The position numbers and the translations under genes were made by a program. Shown in pieces: positions 6,877 to 10,135 of a DNA stretch of 10,135 nucleotides. Source of the stretch: Mycobacteriaceae bacterium (GTDB lineage Bacteria; Actinomycetota; Actinomycetes; Mycobacteriales; Mycobacteriaceae); the NCBI GenBank assembly GCA_019242135.1, contig JAFAWC010000419.1:1-10135 (forward strand), given 5' to 3'. Every line of letters starts with the position of its first letter. Within the stretch, counting starts at the first letter, position 1. Below the pieces are notes generated by a model that saw only the letters and a list, made by a program, of their open reading frames with translations, ran no database searches and was not told the origin of the DNA.

Positions 6877-6897
6877 GAACCTTTAACTGTTGGGTAA
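6873..6897 (+). promoter_or_regulatory. SigF-type stress promoter
   Basis: GTTT (6873-6876), a 15-base spacer, then GGGTAA (6892-6897). This fits the mycobacterial SigF consensus as I know it (GTTT, 15-17 bases, GGGTA-rich -10). Transcription would begin near 6904 and give a leader of about 49 bases before the small membrane protein gene at 6953. SigF serves general stress, osmotic and stationary-phase responses in mycobacteria. Confidence 0.75.
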
Positions 6898-6900
6898 CCG

Positions 6901-6940
6901 CATTGAACTGGCTCGGCTGACATTGAACTGGCTCGGCGAA
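6901..6940 (+). repeat. Two 20-bp tandem direct repeats in the leader
   Basis: Units 6901-6920 and 6921-6940 share their first 17 bases (CATTGAACTGGCTCGGC) and differ at most of the last three. They lie between the SigF-type -10 and the strong GGAGG ribosome site at 6942-6946, so they would occupy nearly all of the 5' leader. They could be a protein-binding or RNA element or a recent slippage duplication. Confidence 0.8.
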
Positions 6941-6952
6941 CGGAGGCAGGAC

Positions 6953-7195
6953 ATGCGACCTACTGGAATCGTCGGCGCGATTGTGGTGATCTGGCTGCTG
7001 ATCGGGGTCCTGGCCGCGTATCAGCGCGACTACTTCAAGACCGGAGCGGACAGCTGCGCGTCAGCCGGGACGATCGCCTTGACCGTGGTTGCCGGCCCGC
7101 TCAATTACTTCGGCGTCAACCCGAAGGTCACGAATTGCGGCAAACTGCCGCAGCCCAGCAGCAGCGGCCCGCTGAACAGCTCACCCGCAGCATAG
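6953..7195 (+). CDS. Small membrane-anchored protein, unknown function
   Basis: An 80-aa protein with one clear N-terminal hydrophobic helix (residues 5-22, IVGAIVVIWLLIGVLAAY) and a second weaker hydrophobic stretch (40-54). Cysteines C35 and C62 flank that second stretch and might form a disulfide if the C-terminal part is exported. The tail is Pro/Ser-rich (LPQPSSSGPLNSSPAA). The start at ATG 6953 is well supported by GGAGG six bases upstream; an in-frame GTG-type extension to 6890 would cross the promoter and is rejected. It is the first gene after the SigF-type promoter, and the DUF6131-like gene follows 13 bp later, so both are probably one stress-induced transcript. I recall similar short mycobacterial proteins without assigned function, but cannot name the family. 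Confidence 0.75.
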   Translation: MRPTGIVGAIVVIWLLIGVLAAYQRDYFKTGADSCASAGTIALTVVAGPLNYFGVNPKVTNCGKLPQPSSSGPLNSSPAA

Positions 7196-7208
7196 AGATT
7201 GGAGTGAC

Positions 7209-7373
7209 ATGATCATCCTCGGAATCATCCTCTTACTCATCGGACTGTTTGTGGAGAGCACGGTCAGCAGTCTGCTCACCACGATCGGTGTCATCCTGAT
7301 CGTGATCGGCGTCGTCTTGTGGATTCTCGGCGCCGTCGGGCGCCCGGTCGCCGGCCGTCGCTATTGGTTCTAG
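7209..7373 (+). CDS. DUF6131-like two-helix small membrane protein
   Basis: A 54-aa protein made almost entirely of two hydrophobic helices (about 2-14 and 22-43) joined by a short turn containing E16, with a basic, aromatic tail GRPVAGRRYWF. This pattern (MIILG start, LWILGAVGRPV, and a GRR-aromatic end) is what I recall of the DUF6131 family of actinobacterial small membrane proteins; the function is unknown. ATG 7209 has GGAG at 7201-7204. The gene lies 13 bp after the 80-aa gene and is followed by the hairpin array at 7389, so the two form a short transcript under the SigF-type promoter. At 165 bp it is easily missed by gene callers. A membrane stress role is inferred only from the promoter. 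Confidence 0.8.
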   Translation: MIILGIILLLIGLFVESTVSSLLTTIGVILIVIGVVLWILGAVGRPVAGRRYWF

Positions 7374-7388
7374 GTGCATCATCGCCAC

Positions 7389-7484
7389 AGTGGCCGCCCG
7401 AAAGGGCGGCCACTGGCTTTAGTGGCCGCTCGAAAGGGCGGCCACTGGTTTTAGCGCCCGCCCGAAAGGGCGGCCACCGTCATC
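7389..7484. terminator. Three tandem 32-bp hairpin units, bidirectional terminator array
   Basis: Three units repeat with an exact 32-bp period (starting 7389, 7421 and 7453). Units 1 and 2 each form an 11-bp stem of the AGTGGCCGCCC/GGGCGGCCACT type around a GAAA loop (7400-7403, 7432-7435); unit 2 has one G-U pair. Unit 3 keeps the loop and a 6-bp CCGCCC/GGGCGG core, and contains the stop codon and last codons of bkaR. The array separates the convergent DUF6131-like and bkaR genes and could stop transcripts from both sides. T-runs are short, so termination efficiency is uncertain. Confidence 0.7.
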
Positions 7485-8062
7485 GCCCGTAATACCGCGC
7501 GCGAGCGCGATACGTCGGTGTCCTTGGCGCCCAGCGCCTTCAGGCTGTAGGGCGTCGAGTTCAACAGACCGAACGCGGCATGCGCCATCACACGAGCGTC
7601 CGCCTCGCTGATTGCGTCGCGCTCCCGCAACAGATCCACCCAGATCTCCACGTACTGCCGCTGCGCCTTGCGGGCCTGGCGTCGGGCCCTGTCCGGTAGC
7701 TGTGCCAGGTCGCGGTCTTGGATCCGAATGAGATCCGGCTCGCTGAGCGCGAATTCGAGATGAAAGTCAACGAGTCCGTTGAAGGCGGCCTCGGCGTCGA
7801 TTGCCTCCGACACAACCGCCCGAGCACCGGCCAGCAGCCGGGTGCTGACGCCGACCAACAACTCGGTCAGCAGCGCCTCCTTGTTCGGAAAGTGCCGGTA
7901 GATGGCCGGCCCGCTGATCCCGACGGCGGATCCGATGTCCTCCAACCGCACCGCGAGATACCCCCGCTCGGCGATCAGCCGTTCGGCCGCCGCGAGCAGC
8001 TTCGAGCGCCGGTCGGACTTGAGCCTGCTGCGGCGGGTCTGGGTAGACACGGTGGTAGACAT
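7451..8062 (-). CDS. bkaR: TetR-family repressor of branched-chain keto-acid catabolism
   Basis: A 203-aa TetR-type regulator. Residues 19-65 form the DNA-binding domain, with the helix-turn-helix LEDIGSAVGISGPAIYRHFPNK spanning about 40-61. The remaining ~140 residues are the helical ligand-binding and dimer domain, without a known ligand motif. It is divergent from accD1, as expected of a local repressor, and matches by position and family Rv2506/MSMEG_4718 (BkaR), described as repressing genes of branched-chain keto-acid metabolism. Likely ligands are acyl-CoA intermediates of leucine breakdown (inference). There is no Shine-Dalgarno; a TATGAT box lies eight bases before ATG 8062, so the message is probably leaderless and self-repressed through the overlapping operator at 8067-8107. 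The last codons (ALSGGR) are encoded by the third unit of the 32-bp hairpin array. The symbol rests on synteny. Confidence 0.82.
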   Translation of the reverse strand: MSTTVSTQTRRSRLKSDRRSKLLAAAERLIAERGYLAVRLEDIGSAVGISGPAIYRHFPNKEALLTELLVGVSTRLLAGARAVVSEAIDAEAAFNGLVDFHLEFALSEPDLIRIQDRDLAQLPDRARRQARKAQRQYVEIWVDLLRERDAISEADARVMAHAAFGLLNSTPYSLKALGAKDTDVSRSRAVLRAMTVAALSGGR

Positions 8063-8070
8063 TTCGGTTA

Positions 8071-8076
8071 ATCATA
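8071..8076 (-). promoter_or_regulatory. -10 box of leaderless bkaR promoter
   Basis: TATGAT (8076 to 8071, minus strand) is a near-consensus -10. Eight bases separate it from the ATG at 8062. It lies inside the left operator copy, so bound repressor would block it. Confidence 0.6.
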
Positions 8077-8078
8077 AC

Positions 8079-8084
8079 TAACAT
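8079..8084 (+). promoter_or_regulatory. Possible -10 box for accD1
   Basis: TAACAT (8079-8084) is the best TANNNT match on the plus strand between the two genes. It would start transcription near 8091, inside the operator, leaving about 30 bases before GTG 8121. No convincing -35 is seen, so this is tentative. Confidence 0.3.
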
Positions 8085-8120
8085 GTTCTCAGTTAGTCGA
8101 CATTAACTCAGGCACGGGAC

Positions 8121-9689
8121 GTGGCATCTTCTAATCGCGACGAGCACCTCGCTCTCGTCGCCCAGCTGCGCGACAAACTCGCGACCGCCGCACGCGGCGG
8201 TCCCCAGCGCGCACGCGAACGGCACGTCAGCCGCGGCAAGCTGCTGCCGCGTGACCGGGTGAACGGCCTGCTCGATCCGGGCAGTCCCTTCTTGGAGCTC
8301 TCGCCGCTGGCCGCCGACGGCATGTACGACGACGAGTGTCCCGGCGCCGGCATCATCACCGGCGTCGGCCGGGTGTCGGGCCGCGAGTGCGTCGTCGTCG
8401 CCAACGACGCGACCGTGAAGGGTGGCACCTACTACCCGATCACGGTCAAGAAGCATCTGCGCGCGCAGGAAATCGCCAAGCAGAACCGGCTGCCGTGCAT
8501 TTACCTGGTGGACTCGGGCGGCGCCTTCCTGCCTAAGCAGGACGAGGTGTTCCCCGACCGCGAACACTTCGGCCGCATCTTCTACAACCAGGCGACGATG
8601 AGCGCCGAGGGCATTCCCCAGATCGCGGCGGTACTGGGCTCGTGCACCGCCGGGGGAGCGTATGTGCCAGCGATGAGCGACGAAGCGGTGATCGTCCGTG
8701 AGCAGGGCACGATCTTTCTCGGCGGTCCACCGCTCGTTAAAGCCGCGACCGGCGAGGTGGTCACCGCCGAGGAACTCGGCGGCGGTGATCTGCATTCGAA
8801 AACATCCGGCGTGACAGATCATCTCGCCCACGACGACCGCGATGCGTTGCGCATCGTCCGGCGCATCGTGTCCACGTTGGGTCCGCGCCAGCCCTGCCTG
8901 TGGGACGTGACGCCGACCGTCGCGGCACCCCTAGACCAGACCGAGCTCTACGACCTGGTGCCTCTCGATCCCCGGGTTCCCTACGACGTGCACGACGTCG
9001 TCACCCACATCGTCGACGGCGGCGAGTTCGCGGAGTTCAAAGCCGAATACGGCGCCACCCTGGTCACCGGCTTCGGCCGCATCCACGGCCATCCGGTCGG
9101 CGTCGTCGCCAACAATGGTGTGCTGTTCAGCGAATCAGCGCTCAAGGGTGCGCATTTCATCGAGCTGTGTGACAAGCGGATGGTTCCGCTGCTGTTTTTG
9201 CAGAACATCTCAGGATTCATGGTGGGCCGCGACTACGAGGCCGGCGGTATCGCCAAGCACGGCGCGAAGATGGTCACCGCCGTGGCCTGTGCCCGCGTGC
9301 CGAAGCTGACCGTGGTCATCGGGGGGTCCTACGGCGCAGGAAACTACTCGATGTGCGGCCGTGCGTATTCGCCTCGTTTCCTGTGGATGTGGCCCAACGC
9401 CCGCATCTCGGTGATGGGTGGCGAACAGGCGGCGTCGGTGCTGGCGACGGTGCGGTCCGACGCGCTCGAGGCAGCCGGCACGCCGTGGTCCGACGAGGAG
9501 CAGGACGCGTTCAAGGCGCCGATCCGCACGCAGTACGAGGCGCAGGGCAACCCGTATTACTCGACGGCGCGGCTGTGGGATGACGGCGTCATCGACCCGG
9601 CTGACACCAGGACGGCGCTGGGCCTGGCGCTCTCGATCGTCGGGCAAGCGCCAGTGGAATCGGTTTCCTACGGCGTGTTCCGGATGTGA
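8121..9689 (+). CDS. accD1: Acyl-CoA carboxylase beta subunit (methylcrotonyl-CoA type)
   Basis: A 522-aa carboxyltransferase subunit, the usual length for the family. It moves CO2 from biotin on the alpha subunit to an acyl-CoA. The N half binds the acyl-CoA and carries an oxyanion loop at GSCTAGGAY (163-171); the C half has the second loop at [11 protein letters not shown] (391-401). [20 protein letters not shown] (121-140) and the FLWMWPN stretch near 410 are typical of the methylcrotonyl-CoA carboxylase beta chain rather than propionyl-CoA carboxylase. M. tuberculosis AccD1 with AccA1 is known to carboxylate methylcrotonyl-CoA in leucine breakdown. The start is GTG 8121, giving [10 protein letters not shown]; an in-frame stop at 8094 limits extension, and only a weak GGGA lies upstream. 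accA1 begins 4 bp after the stop. It is divergent from bkaR and probably repressed by it. Confidence 0.92.
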   Translation: MASSNRDEHLALVAQLRDKLATAARGGPQRARERHVSRGKLLPRDRVNGLLDPGSPFLELSPLAADGMYDDECPGAGIITGVGRVSGRECVVVANDATVKGGTYYPITVKKHLRAQEIAKQNRLPCIYLVDSGGAFLPKQDEVFPDREHFGRIFYNQATMSAEGIPQIAAVLGSCTAGGAYVPAMSDEAVIVREQGTIFLGGPPLVKAATGEVVTAEELGGGDLHSKTSGVTDHLAHDDRDALRIVRRIVSTLGPRQPCLWDVTPTVAAPLDQTELYDLVPLDPRVPYDVHDVVTHIVDGGEFAEFKAEYGATLVTGFGRIHGHPVGVVANNGVLFSESALKGAHFIELCDKRMVPLLFLQNISGFMVGRDYEAGGIAKHGAKMVTAVACARVPKLTVVIGGSYGAGNYSMCGRAYSPRFLWMWPNARISVMGGEQAASVLATVRSDALEAAGTPWSDEEQDAFKAPIRTQYEAQGNPYYSTARLWDDGVIDPADTRTALGLALSIVGQAPVESVSYGVFRM

Positions 9690-9693
9690 CGCG

Positions 9694-10135
9694 ATGACCT
9701 TTCAGACGGTGCTGGTGGCCAACCGCGGCGAGATCGCGGTTCGGGTCTTAAGGACGCTGCGGGCCATGGGCATCCGGTCGGTCGCCGTGTACAGCGACGC
9801 GGACGCCGGCGCGCGTCACGTCACCGAAGCCGACGGGGCCGTGCGCATCGGTCCCGCTTCCGCGCGCGAGAGCTACCTCAAGATCCCGGCTGTCATTGAT
9901 GCAGCGCGGCGCACGGGCGCCGAGGCCGTCCACCCGGGATATGGATTCCTCTCGGAGAACGCTGAATTCGCCGCTGCCCTCGATGCGGCTGGCATTACGT
10001 TCATCGGTCCGCCGACTGCGGCGATCGAGACGATGGGCGACAAGATCGCCGCCAAGGCCACGGTTGCACAATTCGGCGTGCCGGTCGTGCCAGGTATCGC
10101 CCACCCGGGACTGACCGACGAAGATCTGGTGCGGG
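9694..10135 (+). CDS. accA1: Acyl-CoA carboxylase alpha subunit, biotin carboxylase end (partial)
   Basis: The first 147 codons of the partner of accD1; the gene runs off the right edge. The open start of the biotin carboxylase domain shows [13 protein letters not shown] at 6-18, the [10 protein letters not shown] loop at 80-89 and MGDK at 114-117, whose lysine corresponds to an ATP-binding lysine of AccC. The ATP-grasp glycine loop and the C-terminal biotin carrier domain would lie beyond the window. The enzyme carboxylates its own biotin with ATP and bicarbonate and passes CO2 to the AccD1 active site. ATG 9694 follows the accD1 stop by only 4 bp without a good ribosome site, so translation is probably coupled to accD1. 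Confidence 0.92.
   Translation, partial: MTFQTVLVANRGEIAVRVLRTLRAMGIRSVAVYSDADAGARHVTEADGAVRIGPASARESYLKIPAVIDAARRTGAEAVHPGYGFLSENAEFAAALDAAGITFIGPPTAAIETMGDKIAAKATVAQFGVPVVPGIAHPGLTDEDLVR

Larger units (their letters stand above)
8067..8107. promoter_or_regulatory. Paired operator, probably for BkaR
   Basis: Two copies of GTTAGTNNNNATTAAC lie in opposite orientation: minus strand 8082 to 8067 and plus strand 8092-8107, separated by 9 bp. Each copy is itself a near palindrome (5 of 6 positions per arm), and the whole 41-bp block is symmetric about 8087. The left copy covers the bkaR -10 box; the right copy lies just upstream of accD1. Two TetR dimers could bind, 25 bp centre to centre. Confidence 0.75.

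Noticed and set aside
6877..6940. TTGAAC copies in the leader as additional -35 boxes
   Set aside because: No TANNNT hexamer lies at a suitable distance downstream of either copy.
3064..7450. Genomic island bounded by mobile-element ends
   Set aside because: I found no transposase, integrase, tRNA gene or flanking direct repeats at the borders; only altered synteny supports insertion.
7389..7484. CRISPR-like array from the 32-bp repeats
   Set aside because: Units are directly adjacent without unique spacers, are self-complementary hairpins, and no cas gene is present.

Overview
The window looks like chromosome of a mycobacterium (GC-rich, mycobacterial gene families, several leaderless-type promoters). 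From memory, the gene order is a mirror image of the M. tuberculosis block around Rv2511 (orn), Rv2509 (cmrA), Rv2508c (MFS), Rv2507 (proline-rich membrane protein), Rv2506 (bkaR) and Rv2502c-Rv2501c (accD1-accA1). The species cannot be named from the sequence alone.

Layout. Positions 1-953, minus strand: the first codons of oligoribonuclease (orn) and the complete mycolate-motif reductase gene cmrA. Positions 1016-2311, plus: an Atg22/UMF1-like MFS transporter, divergent from cmrA. Positions 2308-3063, minus: a proline-rich, single-pass membrane protein with an MmpS-like outer domain, whose stop codon overlaps that of the transporter. Positions 3175-6843, plus: a two-gene unit with an amidotransferase of the N-acetylglutaminylglutamine amide (NAGGN) osmolyte family and an S9 serine peptidase. 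Positions 6850-7373, plus: a terminator fused to a very good SigF-type promoter, then two small membrane proteins (80 and 54 aa, the second DUF6131-like). Positions 7389-7484: three tandem 32-bp hairpin units ending inside the 3' end of bkaR. Positions 7451-8062, minus: the TetR-family repressor bkaR. Positions 8121 to the end, plus: accD1 and the start of accA1, the two subunits of a methylcrotonyl-CoA-type acyl-CoA carboxylase.

How the parts work together. The ends are housekeeping: RNA turnover, mycolic acid maturation and branched-chain amino acid (leucine) catabolism. BkaR probably represses accD1-accA1 and itself through a paired operator between the two genes. The middle (about 3.1-7.4 kb) appears to be accessory cargo between the Rv2507-like gene and bkaR, and it has a stress theme: a compatible-solute amidotransferase, a peptidase that may act on the same kind of N-acetylated dipeptide, and a SigF-type promoter over two small membrane proteins.

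The most interesting points are: the NAGGN amidotransferase paired with an S9 peptidase and lacking the usual synthetase neighbour; the SigF promoter whose -35 is part of the upstream terminator; the triple GAAA-loop hairpin array reaching into bkaR; the double 16-bp operator; and five genes sharing the same TANNNT-N7/8-start leaderless arrangement.
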